Below, one piece after another: positions 1 through 8,451 of a stretch of 53,292 bases of DNA. The DNA is from an uncultured Candidatus Competibacteraceae bacterium (GTDB lineage: Bacteria > Pseudomonadota > Gammaproteobacteria > Competibacterales > Competibacteraceae). The notes below the pieces were generated by a model. It did not search any database, was not told the DNA's origin, and saw only the letters and a list, made by a program, of their open reading frames with translations. The position numbers were made by a program, and so were the translations under genes. Within the stretch, counting starts at the first letter, position 1; each line of letters starts with the position of its first letter. The stretch lies in contig CAIRMO010000148.1 in assembly GCA_903879705.1 (NCBI GenBank), positions 1 to 53,292 of the forward strand, read 5' to 3'.

Positions 1-2429
1 CCCCCGCCGCCCCCGCCGCCCCCGCCGCCCCCGCCGCATGAGGCCGAACCCTTCGGCCCGGAGCCGATCACGAACGGCAGTTGTTCGCCGCGTCGGCACC
101 CTTGGCTCAACCGCAACCCGCTGTGCGGATCGACCCAGATTTTCTCGACATCAGCCGGGGCGGGCGTATCGACCGGGTCCAGATTCAAACCGGCCATCAG
201 ATCCATCCACACCCGCAACGCGCCACTGGCCCCGCTCAGCCCGGTCGGTTTGTTGTCGTCGCGGCCCAGCCAGACCACCGCCAGCCGGTTGCCCGTGAAG
301 CCGGCAAACCAGCTATCCCGGTAGTCATCCGTGGTGCCGGTCTTGCCGGCGATGTTCAGCTCCGGCGACAACTTGCTCTTCATCGCGGCGGCAGTGCCGG
401 ATTTGACCACCTGCTGCATGGCGTTGGTCAACACATACACCGGCCCCGGCTCGACCGCCTTCACCACATCCATCGCGTAACGCTGGAGCGGTTTGCCGCT
501 GGTGTCAGTAACTTCGCGAATCGCCCGCAACGGAATGCGGAAGCCGCCGCTGGCGATGCTCTCGTAAATCTGCGCAATCTCGAACGGCGAGACATTCACC
601 GCGCCCAGCAGCAGCGACGGGTACGGCTTGATCGCCTGGTCCAGACCCAGCCGCTTGAGCATCGTGACCACATTGATCACGTCCATATCCAGCCCCACCC
701 GCACGGCCGGAATGTTGTAGGAGCGAGCCAGCGCATCGCGCAACGTGACCCGGCCATGAAATCGCCGGTCGTAATTGCCCGGACTCCAGTGCTGACTGCC
801 GGAAGTGTAAGTCAGCGGGCTGTCGTTGATCCGGGTGATCAGGGTATAGCGGTCGGGTTGCTCCAGCGCGGTCAGATAAACCACCGGCTTGATCAGCGAC
901 CCGGCCAGCCGTTTAGCATCCAGGGCACGATTGAAGCCAACCGACTTGGGTTCCCGATCGCCGACCATCGCCAACACTTCGCCGGTCTGGGTGTCGGCGA
1001 TCACCGCTGCGCCCTGCAAAGGCCGGGCTTTCGGCTGACTCTTTTCCAGCGGCGGCAGGCTGTTGATCAAGGTGTTTTCCGCCGTCGCCTGAAGACGCGG
1101 GTCCAGGGTAGTAAAGACCCGCAGTCCTTCCGAAGCCAGATCTTCGGCCTTGTAATACTGGCGCAACTGCCGCCGCACCAGATCCAGAAAAGCGGGATAA
1201 GCAGTGATGCCGCTGGACACCTTGGCCGTCACATCCAGCGTCATATCCTTGGCGACCACCGCATCCTCAGCCCCGATCAGATTCTGCTCAACCATCACCT
1301 CCAGCACGAGGGAGCGGCGCTCCTTGGCCCGATCGGGATTCTTGCGCGGCTCATACAGCGATGGCCCCTTGACCATCCCTATTAGCAGGGCCAGTTGATG
1401 CAAATCCAGATCTTCCAGCGCCTTGCCAAAATAGAACTGGCTGGCCAGACCGAAGCCATGGATGGCCCGGCTGCCGTCCTGACCCAGATAAATCGCATTG
1501 CTGTAGGCTTCCAGAATTTCGTCCTTGCCGTAGCGGGCGTCGATCAGGATCGCCATCAGGATTTCATTAACCTTGCGCTTAAGGGTGCGCTCATTACTCA
1601 AAAACAGGTTTTTGACCAGTTGCTGAGTGAGGGTGCTGCCACCTTGCACGGTGCGCCCAGCCCGCAGGTTAGCCAGCAGCGCCCGGAAGATGCCCTTGGG
1701 ATTGATGCCGGCATGTTCAAAGAACGAGCGATCCTCGACTGCCAGCAAAGTGTCCACCAGCGCCGGCGGCAGATCGCTGCCTTTGAGCAGGATGCGATCC
1801 TCGTAGTGCGAGGGATAAATGCCGGCGATTTCTGGCGGGTCCAGCCGGAGCAATCCGGGCGCTTCCTGGCCATCCAGACTGGTGAGATCGACCAGGATAT
1901 TGCCAGCGAACACCATCTTGACCTTGCGTGAGGGTTCCGTGTCATCCCAGAACGCGAACTCGCGGGTGATGACCTCAAAAGTTTCGCCTTGGCGAGCGTA
2001 GCTGCCCGGTTTGGTCGGCGACTCATTACCCCCTGGCGACGGAGTACAAACCACCAGTGGTGGCGGCGGTTTGCGTTTGAAGACCGGACGCTTGTTTTTG
2101 TCGGGCAGCGGCGCGGGCGGCGGCGGTGGGGGTGGTGGGCAGTTCACATCCAGATAGCGCAGCAGCTTGAGTTCCTGGGCAAAGGCGTCGGCGTTCAGCG
2201 GCATACTCTGGAACAGCTCCAGCGGCCGGGCGAACACCTTGGCCGGCAACGCCCAGCGTTTTTGGTCGAATTCGGTGCGGATGACGCCGTCCAGGTAAAA
2301 CATGTACAGCGCCAGCCCGACCCCACCCAGCAGCAGTCCGCCCAGTAACAGCGAGACGAGCAGCGACGCCAGCGACCGGAACACGCCATGCCCGCGCGGC
2401 GAGGGGCGCGATGAGCGGTTTCTAGCCAT
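1..2429 (-). CDS. mrcB: Penicillin-binding protein 1B, bifunctional glycosyltransferase/transpeptidase (3' end outside window)
   Basis: This inner-membrane enzyme polymerises lipid II and cross-links peptidoglycan. The frame is open from an ATG at 2429 to the left edge. After a short basic tail, residues ~18-45 form a membrane anchor. Residues ~98-105 are eight consecutive prolines, followed by a second Pro run near 122, within or beside the region that is UB2H in the Escherichia coli enzyme. The glycosyltransferase motif EDRSFFEHAG (catalytic Glu232) and GGSTLTQQLVKN follow. The transpeptidase has Ser511 in GSLIKP, an SYN motif, and KTGT at 696-699. The reading frame ends in SASC followed by at least twelve glycines at the window edge. 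There is no ATG-near Shine-Dalgarno of note. It is divergent from the kinase fusion at 2515, with an 85-base spacer. Identification is firm; the native C-terminus cannot be seen. Confidence 0.93.
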   Translation of the reverse strand, partial: MARNRSSRPSPRGHGVFRSLASLLVSLLLGGLLLGGVGLALYMFYLDGVIRTEFDQKRWALPAKVFARPLELFQSMPLNADAFAQELKLLRYLDVNCPPPPPPPPAPLPDKNKRPVFKRKPPPPLVVCTPSPGGNESPTKPGSYARQGETFEVITREFAFWDDTEPSRKVKMVFAGNILVDLTSLDGQEAPGLLRLDPPEIAGIYPSHYEDRILLKGSDLPPALVDTLLAVEDRSFFEHAGINPKGIFRALLANLRAGRTVQGGSTLTQQLVKNLFLSNERTLKRKVNEILMAILIDARYGKDEILEAYSNAIYLGQDGSRAIHGFGLASQFYFGKALEDLDLHQLALLIGMVKGPSLYEPRKNPDRAKERRSLVLEVMVEQNLIGAEDAVVAKDMTLDVTAKVSSGITAYPAFLDLVRRQLRQYYKAEDLASEGLRVFTTLDPRLQATAENTLINSLPPLEKSQPKARPLQGAAVIADTQTGEVLAMVGDREPKSVGFNRALDAKRLAGSLIKPVVYLTALEQPDRYTLITRINDSPLTYTSGSQHWSPGNYDRRFHGRVTLRDALARSYNIPAVRVGLDMDVINVVTMLKRLGLDQAIKPYPSLLLGAVNVSPFEIAQIYESIASGGFRIPLRAIREVTDTSGKPLQRYAMDVVKAVEPGPVYVLTNAMQQVVKSGTAAAMKSKLSPELNIAGKTGTTDDYRDSWFAGFTGNRLAVVWLGRDDNKPTGLSGASGALRVWMDLMAGLNLDPVDTPAPADVEKIWVDPHSGLRLSQGCRRGEQLPFVIGSGPKGSASCGGGGGGGGGGG

Positions 2430-2514
2430 GTCGGTCTCCCTCAGGAATCGCCGCGATCGGCTGATTCTGTCCTACCCTAGCGATATTCATCATTCACGAT
2501 CCGGAGTCCGCGCT

Positions 2515-4134
2515 GTGCAAGAAGTCCACCCAACCTATGACCAGACCGCGCTGATTGCGGCGTTGTTGCAACCGGGGCGTTATCCGCACCCGGCGGCTGC
2601 GGTCGAACATTTGCAAACCCATATTTCACATATCCTGCTGGCTGGTGACTATGCCTATAAAGTCAAAAAACCGCTGAATCTGGGTTTTCTGGATTTTACC
2701 AGTCTGGCCCGGCGGAAATACTACTGTGAAGAGGAATTGCGGCTGAATGGCCGCCTCGCCCCGGAGTTGTATCTGGACTGCGTTCCGATCAGCGGCAGCG
2801 TCGCTGAACCTCGATGGGGCGATTCATCTGGCCCGGTGCTTGATTATGCGGTACGGATGCGGCGCTTTCCCCAGACGGCGCTGCTGGATCAGGTGCTGCT
2901 CGCCGGGCGCTTGGAGCCGCATCATCTTGACGCGCTGGCCCGGCGGCTGGCCGAGTTTCATCGCGCCATCCCCGCCGCCGATCCCGCTGCGCCGTTCGGA
3001 ACCCCGGAGCGGGTGCAACAGCCGATGCTGGACAATTTTACCCAAACCCGGCCCTTGCTGACTGATCCCGCTGATTTGTCCACGCTGGCGGCAGTGGAAC
3101 AGTGGACGCTGGCCGCTTTTGCTCGATTGTGCCCACGACTGGCCGAGCGCAAGGCTGGCGGCTGGATCCGCGAGGGCCACGGCGATCTGCATCTGGGCAA
3201 CATGGTGCTGACCACAGGCGACCAGGTGGTGATTTTCGATTGCATTGAATTTAACGAGGATTTCCGCTGGATTGATGTCATCAACGATCTGGCGTTTCTG
3301 ACCATGGACTTGTACTCGCGCCAGGCCGGACCCTTCGCTCAGCGGGTGCTGAACACCTATCTGGAGTACAGCGGCGATTTTGCCGGAGCGGCGCTGCTGG
3401 ATTATTACCAGATTTATCGGGCAATGGTGCGGGCCAAGATCAACGCGATTGAGGCCAGCGAGGATGACGTTCCCGAAGCCACCCGCGCCGTCGCCCGGGA
3501 ACAATGCCGGGCTTACCTGCAACTGGCGCTGAACCTGACGCGCCCACCTGCGCCGTTTTTATTGATTACCCACGGCGTTTCCGGTTCCGGCAAATCGCGG
3601 CGCACCAGTCAATTGCTGGAGATCTTCCCCGGCGCGATCCGGATTCGTGCCGATGTGGAGCGCAAGCGGCTGTTCGGACTTGGCCCGTTGGAGGATAGCA
3701 GTTCGGTATTCGGCCAGGGGTTGTATACCCCGGACGCCAGCGCCCGAACTTATCAGCGGTTGCTGGAACTGGCGGATCGCCTGCTGGTTGCCGGGCATCC
3801 AGTGCTGGTCGACGCCACTTTCCAGAAACGGGTCCACCGGCAACCGTTCCGCGAGCTGGCGGCCCGGCGCGGGGTTCCCTTCATCCTGCTGGATTGCGTG
3901 GCAGAACCGGCGGTCTTGCGCGAGCGGGTGGCGGCCCGGCGGTTGCGCGGTGACGATGCCGCCGAGGCCGATGTCGCGGTGCTGGAGCGGCAGCTTCAAT
4001 ATGACGAGCCGCCAGCCGCTGACGAGAACCCACTGAAAACCAATGGCGACGACGATCTTGAACGGCTGCGGGCGGCGATCTCCGCCGGTTCCCGCGATCG
4101 CACACCGGTCAAGGGGAGGTTGACGGCGATCTAG
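2515..4134 (+). CDS. Fused aminoglycoside-phosphotransferase-like / P-loop (AAA_33) kinase, 539 aa
   Basis: The N-terminal ~330 residues are an APH/choline-kinase-type fold: the catalytic loop HGDLHLGN starts at residue 222 (Asp224, Asn229), and IFDCIEFN downstream supplies the metal-binding Asp. The C-terminal ~190 residues are a small-molecule or polynucleotide-kinase-like P-loop domain with Walker A GVSGSGKS at 354-361 (Lys360). This two-domain arrangement is a widespread proteobacterial family usually annotated AAA family ATPase; its substrate is not known to me. The GTG at 2515 is preferred because CGGAG lies 8 bases upstream and the longer frame would run into the divergent PBP1B gene. 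It has no obvious operon partner; the next gene is in a compositionally different patch. Confidence 0.82.
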   Translation: MQEVHPTYDQTALIAALLQPGRYPHPAAAVEHLQTHISHILLAGDYAYKVKKPLNLGFLDFTSLARRKYYCEEELRLNGRLAPELYLDCVPISGSVAEPRWGDSSGPVLDYAVRMRRFPQTALLDQVLLAGRLEPHHLDALARRLAEFHRAIPAADPAAPFGTPERVQQPMLDNFTQTRPLLTDPADLSTLAAVEQWTLAAFARLCPRLAERKAGGWIREGHGDLHLGNMVLTTGDQVVIFDCIEFNEDFRWIDVINDLAFLTMDLYSRQAGPFAQRVLNTYLEYSGDFAGAALLDYYQIYRAMVRAKINAIEASEDDVPEATRAVAREQCRAYLQLALNLTRPPAPFLLITHGVSGSGKSRRTSQLLEIFPGAIRIRADVERKRLFGLGPLEDSSSVFGQGLYTPDASARTYQRLLELADRLLVAGHPVLVDATFQKRVHRQPFRELAARRGVPFILLDCVAEPAVLRERVAARRLRGDDAAEADVAVLERQLQYDEPPAADENPLKTNGDDDLERLRAAISAGSRDRTPVKGRLTAI

Positions 4135-4417
4135 CGGTTATTGGACGCCGATTGTTTTGCAGTCATAATTTTCGCAGTGGGCCATATAAAGTTCGGTTTT
4201 CGAGACCCACACTTTGCTCGAAGCGTAGCTGTCAGGAACGGGAGACGCTCAATCCGTAACCTGCTGGCGATGTACGAAGTGAATAACTTTGAAGACTCCG
4301 GTGCGGTCATTTCGCACACCGGGATTCGTGAGAGGAGCAGTCGGGTAACCGGCTGTCTTACCTCGATAGCGTAGCAGCAACGCTTTCTCTGCTGCAATTG
4401 GAAACAGGAGATCAATA
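4135..4417 (+). other. Intergenic region with consecutive hairpins ahead of the 82-aa orphan
   Basis: These 283 bases carry no credible gene. The right half can fold into successive stem-loops: CCGGTGCG at 4298-4305 against CGCACACCGG at 4313-4322; CAGTCGG-GTAA-CCGGCTG around 4338-4355, with a GNRA-type GTAA loop; and GCAGCA/TGCTGC around 4374-4394. They sit immediately before the Shine-Dalgarno (CAGGAG, 4405-4410) and ATG at 4418. That position would suit a structured 5' leader or a small RNA. Structure is inferred from complementarity only, and no known RNA family was recognised. Confidence 0.4.
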
Positions 4418-4666
4418 ATGGCTATTTCTGGCTCAAAACTACAATCTTTGCTAACCAAAGGTGAACCTGAAGCTACTTTTCTTGGGAAGGCAACAAAAGA
4501 GTGTGGTGAAACATTTACCCTAAAGAAAGAACAACCGGGTTCTCCAACAGGAGGTGCAAATTTGACCAGAAAATACTTAGGCTCAAAGGGATCAAAAGTT
4601 GTCACACATATAAATAATGGAAGTGGAAAAATTTTTGGGGTAACGACTACTGCTGAGCCACTGTAA
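4418..4666 (+). CDS. Hypothetical 82-aa protein
   Basis: I do not recognise this protein. It is soluble, rich in Lys, Gly, Thr and Ser, has no membrane segment or signal peptide, and has a single Cys in the KECGETF stretch. The start is well supported by CAGGAG spaced 7 bases from the ATG. It lies 120 bases upstream of the TerD-FGE gene in the same orientation and shares its low GC (24 of 60 bases in 4441-4500). It therefore probably arrived with that gene and may be its partner or substrate. A hairpin with a T-rich tail lies between the two genes, so they may be transcribed unequally. Confidence 0.6.
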   Translation: MAISGSKLQSLLTKGEPEATFLGKATKECGETFTLKKEQPGSPTGGANLTRKYLGSKGSKVVTHINNGSGKIFGVTTTAEPL

Positions 4667-4735
4667 AATGCTTAAAGTATAGTCGTTCAGGAAAAAGAGC
4701 CTTGCACTAGGCTAGTAATTGGTTATTTATATATT

Positions 4736-4761
4736 CCCCCGACTTTGCCGGGGGATATTTT
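4736..4761 (+). terminator. Rho-independent terminator or attenuator
   Basis: A six-base stem CCCCCG (4736-4741) pairs with CGGGGG (4749-4754) around a seven-base loop and is followed by ATATTTT. It sits between the 82-aa gene and the TerD-FGE start at 4787, so it could end the first transcript or attenuate readthrough. Confidence 0.6.
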
Positions 4762-4786
4762 AAGACTTCAAGAGGAGAATTTGAAA

Positions 4787-6208
4787 ATGAGTGTCATGAA
4801 CATTTCGCGTGGTCAAAGGATTAAATTGACTGATATTATCTCTAACGGTAATGAGTTTCAACTAGGCATTGCTTGTAATAGTCCAGGATTAGTCGTTGAT
4901 TTTTCTTGTTTTAGATTGGATGCCAGTGAGAAATTATCAGATGACCGCTATATGACATTTTTTAATCAACCCGCTACTCCTTGTGGTGGTGTTAGCCTCA
5001 GTCCCCCTACAGGAGACAGTGCAGGTTTTGCTATCACACTTCAAAAGCTGCCAACAACTATCCATCATTTGATGATTACAGCGGCTATTGATGGAAGTGG
5101 TACGATGTCTCAGCTAAAAAGCAGCTATGTCCGATTTCTTTCCAAGGGAACCGAAGTAGCTCGCTTTGATTTTACAGGTACGGACTTTTCAGCAGAACGT
5201 GCTTTAATGTTGTTGGATATTTACCGTAAGGATAATACTTGGCGAATTTCTGCGGTAGGCCAAGGTTTCAATGGTGGTTTGGACGCTCTAGTTAAGCATT
5301 TTGGGGGGTATGTTGATGAAATGACCTCTAGTTTACCATCTCCCCATCCCTCTGATACTTTGTCAAGTCAATCAAAAAGTAAAGCTGTATTGATTAAACC
5401 TGATCAAACACATCGAATAACGGTTGAAAAGAAATCAGGGTCTCCTGAAAAGATAGCATTATCGGTATTTCATGACCGGTTGCGCGATGGCAGCAATGGC
5501 CCCACGATGATTACGATTCCAGCAGGTGAGTTCTGGATGGGATCGCCAGAGATCGAAGCTGAACGGAATAGCGGCAATGAGCGTCGGCATCGGGTCAAGA
5601 TTGAACAGCCTTTTAGTATCGGCAAATACGCGGTGACTTTTGATGAGTACGACCGTTTTTGTGCCGACTGGGGTAAATTCAAACCCGATGATCAAAAGTG
5701 GGGTCGCGGCAACCGGCCAGTGATTAACGTCAGTGGGTTGGATGCGCTGGAATATACCGAGTGGCTATCGGAGCAGACGGAACAAAACTATCGGCTGCCT
5801 ACCGAGGCGGAGTGGGAATATGCGGCGCGAGCGGGAACGAAAACGGCATTCTGGTGGGGTGATGACATTAACCCGGATCAAGCGAATTACTACGGGGATT
5901 ACACTTATCGCAATGGACTCAAGGGTGTGTGTCGTCAAAAAACTGTCCCGGTTGATCAATTTAAGCCGAATCCGTGGGGGTTATATCAAGTGCATGGAAA
6001 TGTCTGGGAATGGACTGGCTCCCAGGATGACGAAAATTATGGCGGGGCAGAAATGCTGTGCGCTAATAAAGATACAGACGGCCCTTTGTCGGAGCGGGGC
6101 GGCTCCTGGAACGACATACCCGCGAGGGTGCGTTCCGCACACCGCGACGGGGGCGATCCTGCTTTCCGCTACGCCGACCAGGGATTCCGTCTCGCCAGAT
6201 CCTTATAA
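4787..6208 (+). CDS. TerD-domain / FGE (formylglycine-generating-enzyme-like, C-type-lectin fold) fusion, 473 aa
   Basis: Residues ~1-180 match the TerD fold: a CNSPGLVVDFSCFRLDAS-type strand, then FFNQPATPCGG, LQKLP, and the closing VGQGFNGGLDALVKHFGG. A Ser/Pro-rich linker (~186-235) leads to an FGE-sulfatase domain beginning near TMITIPAGEFWMGSPE (residue ~240), with RLPTEAEWEYAARAG, GLYQVHGNVWEW and a terminal RGGSW...GFRLA block. No cysteine sits in the last block where genuine FGE has its catalytic pair, so formylglycine formation is unlikely. The ATG at 4787 has AGAGGAG nine bases upstream. GC differs sharply between halves (25/60 in 5041-5100, 43/60 in 6121-6180), suggesting a domain graft. 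TerD domains belong to stress and phage-conflict systems; FGE-type lectin folds are common displays for diversified binding surfaces. Confidence 0.85.
   Translation: MSVMNISRGQRIKLTDIISNGNEFQLGIACNSPGLVVDFSCFRLDASEKLSDDRYMTFFNQPATPCGGVSLSPPTGDSAGFAITLQKLPTTIHHLMITAAIDGSGTMSQLKSSYVRFLSKGTEVARFDFTGTDFSAERALMLLDIYRKDNTWRISAVGQGFNGGLDALVKHFGGYVDEMTSSLPSPHPSDTLSSQSKSKAVLIKPDQTHRITVEKKSGSPEKIALSVFHDRLRDGSNGPTMITIPAGEFWMGSPEIEAERNSGNERRHRVKIEQPFSIGKYAVTFDEYDRFCADWGKFKPDDQKWGRGNRPVINVSGLDALEYTEWLSEQTEQNYRLPTEAEWEYAARAGTKTAFWWGDDINPDQANYYGDYTYRNGLKGVCRQKTVPVDQFKPNPWGLYQVHGNVWEWTGSQDDENYGGAEMLCANKDTDGPLSERGGSWNDIPARVRSAHRDGGDPAFRYADQGFRLARSL
6098..6199 (+). other. Putative DGR variable region at the 3' end of the TerD-FGE gene
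   Basis: In frame, the segment reads GGSWN, then a run whose codons are GAC, ATA, CAC, GAC, GGG, GGC, GAT, GCT, TTC, TAC, GCC and GAC, spaced by invariant-looking CGT TCC GCA and CGC codons, and ends CAGGGATTCCGTCTCGCC. In diversity-generating-retroelement targets of the FGE type the same block is templated by AAC-rich codons, with changes confined to template adenines. Most of these codons (GAC, GGC, TAC, GCC, TTC) are reachable from AAC by such changes. No reverse transcriptase or template repeat lies in the window, so the assignment is inferential. Confidence 0.5.
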
Positions 6209-6439
6209 CCCTTTATTCTTTATCCTTTTACCCTTTACCGCTCGCTGCGATATTACTCGCGGTTCCAATTCAAAACCGGACATGTATCAGCGGTAAGTTA
6301 TTGTTTTAGCGCAACTAAAGCCTAAATAGCCTTGGCAATGTCTGGATCAGCATTGGGGTCTCTACAGGTGTTGTTTCTGGAAGATTTCAATTACCCCTGC
6401 CTATAATCCGCTTTTTCACGACTCAACGATGGGGGCGCG

Positions 6440-7429
6440 ATGGCAAAGTACGACGTTTACGGAATCGGCAATGCACTGGTGGATATGGAATATGAGGTCG
6501 AGGTGACTGACCTGGAGGCGCTGGGCATTGATAAGGGCGTGATGACCCTGGTGGATGAGGAGCAGCAGTTGCGAATGATGGCGCATCTGGCCGCCCATCC
6601 TCATCAGCGCAGTTCGGGCGGGTCGGCGGCCAATTCGATGATCGCGGTCCGCCAGTTCGGCGGGAGCAGTTTCTATTCCTGCAAGGTGGCGGGCGATGCT
6701 CTCGGTCACTTCTACATGCAGGATCTGCTCGATGGCGGGGTGAATACCAATCACCACACCGAAAGGGAGCCGGGCCATACCGGCCGCTGTGTGGTGCTGG
6801 TCACGCCGGATAGCGACCGGACGCTTTGCACCTTCCTGGGGATCAGCGGCGAGTTGTCTGCGAAGGAACTGGTCGAGGACGCCCTGTGTGACTCGGCCTA
6901 CTTCTATATGGAAGGCTATCTGGTGACTTCGGAAACCGCCCGCCAAGCCTGTATTGCCGCCAAGCGCCTGGCCGAGGCGGCGGGGGTCAAGACCGCGATT
7001 TCCTTGTCTGACCCCAATATGGTCCGGTTTTTCAAGACCGGGGTACTGGAGATGATCGGTTCCGGCGTGGATCTGCTGTTCGCCAATGAGGACGAGGCCA
7101 GAGACATGGCCGGCGCTGCGGACCTGGGCAGCACGGTCGAGTACCTGAAGACCCTCAGCCGCGAATTTGTGATTACCCGCGGTTCCAAAGGCGCGCTGGT
7201 TTGGGACGGTCAGGCGCTGATCGACATTGACCCGGTTCCGGTGGACGCGGTGGACACGGTCGGGGCCGGGGATATGTTCGCCGGAGCGTTCCTCTATGGT
7301 CGGGTTCAAGGTTGGGAACACCGGCGCGCCGGGGCCTTGGCTTCGGCGGCGGCGGCCCGGTTGGTGACTCGTCTAGGGCCGCGCATGGCGGCAACGGAGA
7401 CTCAGGCGATTTTGCAAGGCTTTCGGTAG
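6440..7429 (+). CDS. PfkB-family carbohydrate/adenosine kinase, 329 aa
   Basis: This cytosolic ribokinase-fold enzyme transfers phosphate from ATP to a sugar or nucleoside hydroxyl. The start GIGNALVDM carries the conserved substrate-binding Asp, followed by SGGSAANSMIAVRQFGG, and the signature VDTVGAGDMFAGAF near residue 275 includes the catalytic Asp. NEDEARDM is also typical. The overall pattern resembles the adenosine-kinase branch of the family, but specificity cannot be assigned by eye. GGGGGC precedes the ATG. It converges on era with a 72-base gap and appears monocistronic. The 230 bases before it, after the FGE gene, hold only T-rich sequence with no further feature I could support. 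Confidence 0.88.
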   Translation: MAKYDVYGIGNALVDMEYEVEVTDLEALGIDKGVMTLVDEEQQLRMMAHLAAHPHQRSSGGSAANSMIAVRQFGGSSFYSCKVAGDALGHFYMQDLLDGGVNTNHHTEREPGHTGRCVVLVTPDSDRTLCTFLGISGELSAKELVEDALCDSAYFYMEGYLVTSETARQACIAAKRLAEAAGVKTAISLSDPNMVRFFKTGVLEMIGSGVDLLFANEDEARDMAGAADLGSTVEYLKTLSREFVITRGSKGALVWDGQALIDIDPVPVDAVDTVGAGDMFAGAFLYGRVQGWEHRRAGALASAAAARLVTRLGPRMAATETQAILQGFR

Positions 7430-7501
7430 TCATCGAAGGTGTCATTTCGGGTTATAGCAGAACGCGCATCGGGCGATGGACTGGTGGGGTGAGCGGCCTG
7501 A

Positions 7502-8437
7502 TCAGGACGGGTCAGCGTAGCCCAGACTGCGCAACGCCCGTTCGTCGTCGGACCAGCCCTCACGGACCTTGACCCAGGTTTCCAGATAGACCTTGCGATC
7601 CAGCAGACGCTCCAGGTCCTGGCGGGCTTGGCGACCGACTTCGCGCAAGGTCGCGCCTTTTTCGCCGATGACGATGCCTTTTTGGCTGGCGCGTTCAACC
7701 CAGATCAGGGCATGGATACGCACCAGCCGCTCATCTTCAATAAACTGTTCGATTTCGACGGTCAGTGCATAGGGCAGTTCTTCACGCAGCAATCGGGTCA
7801 ATTTCTCGCGGACCAGTTCCGCCGCCAAAAACCGCTCGCTGGCGGTGGTGAGCTGATCTTCCGGGAACAGGAAATCTTGCACCGGCAACAACCGGGCGAT
7901 GGCCTGCTCCAGTTCCGCCACGTTATCGCCCTTGAGCGCCGACAACGGCGTCACTTCGGTGAAATTCCGTTTTGCGGCGATCTCTTGCAGGAACGGCAGC
8001 AGGCGTGATTTGTCGGCGATCCGGTCAACCTTGTTGACCGCCAGCACCACTGGCCCGGCAAAATCGACCAGTCGATGCAAAACATCCTGATCCTCATCAG
8101 TCCAGCGCAGCGCCTCAATCAGGAACACCACGGTATCGACATAGCCAAGAACACTGGCCGCGGCCCGGTTCAGATAACGGTTCATCGCACGCCGACCCTG
8201 GCGGTGCAGGCCCGGCGTGTCCACATACACGATTTGCGCGTCGGGCAGCGTCTGAATGCCGAGGATGACATGGCGGGTGGTTTGCGGTTTAGGGGAAGTG
8301 ATGCTCAATTTCTGGCCGAGCAACCGGTTGATCAGGGTGGACTTGCCGACGTTGGGCCGACCCAGCAGAGCAGCGTAACCAGCGCGAACCGGGGCTGACA
8401 TCGGCTGGCTTAAATTTGTCATTTTAGGGTTTTTCAT
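7502..8437 (-). CDS. era: GTPase Era, 311 aa
   Basis: Era is an essential GTPase that binds the 3' end of 16S rRNA during small-subunit maturation. G1 GRPNVGKST, the switch SPKPQTTRH, G3 DTPG and G4 NKVD are all present. The C-terminal KH domain has GEKGATLREVGRQARQ and ends RALRSLGYADPS. The N-terminal ~15 residues before AGYAALLGRPNVGKS are a little longer than in Escherichia coli; ATGs at codons 1, 6 and 13 are all possible and none has a clear Shine-Dalgarno. Normally era follows rnc directly. Here a serine recombinase gene on the opposite strand fills the space, only 14 bases from this start, so era must be expressed by readthrough of about 590 bases or from a promoter inside that gene. 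Confidence 0.95.
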   Translation of the reverse strand: MKNPKMTNLSQPMSAPVRAGYAALLGRPNVGKSTLINRLLGQKLSITSPKPQTTRHVILGIQTLPDAQIVYVDTPGLHRQGRRAMNRYLNRAAASVLGYVDTVVFLIEALRWTDEDQDVLHRLVDFAGPVVLAVNKVDRIADKSRLLPFLQEIAAKRNFTEVTPLSALKGDNVAELEQAIARLLPVQDFLFPEDQLTTASERFLAAELVREKLTRLLREELPYALTVEIEQFIEDERLVRIHALIWVERASQKGIVIGEKGATLREVGRQARQDLERLLDRKVYLETWVKVREGWSDDERALRSLGYADPS

Positions 8438-8451
8438 AGTACTATGGTGCC

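Noticed and set aside
81-1385. 434-codon open frame on the plus strand
   Set aside because: It is antisense to PBP1B, whose motifs (KTGT, SxxK) are clear on the minus strand; long shadow frames are expected at this GC.
2302-2514. Upstream extension of the APH/P-loop kinase to 2302
   Set aside because: It would overlap the divergent PBP1B start and lacks family-like sequence; the GTG at 2515 has a good Shine-Dalgarno.
4290-4330. Resemblance of the hairpin at 4297-4322 to part of the putative variable region (GGTGCG...CGCACACCG)
   Set aside because: It is short, explained by the hairpin's own complementarity, and lacks the adenine-rich positions expected of a template repeat.
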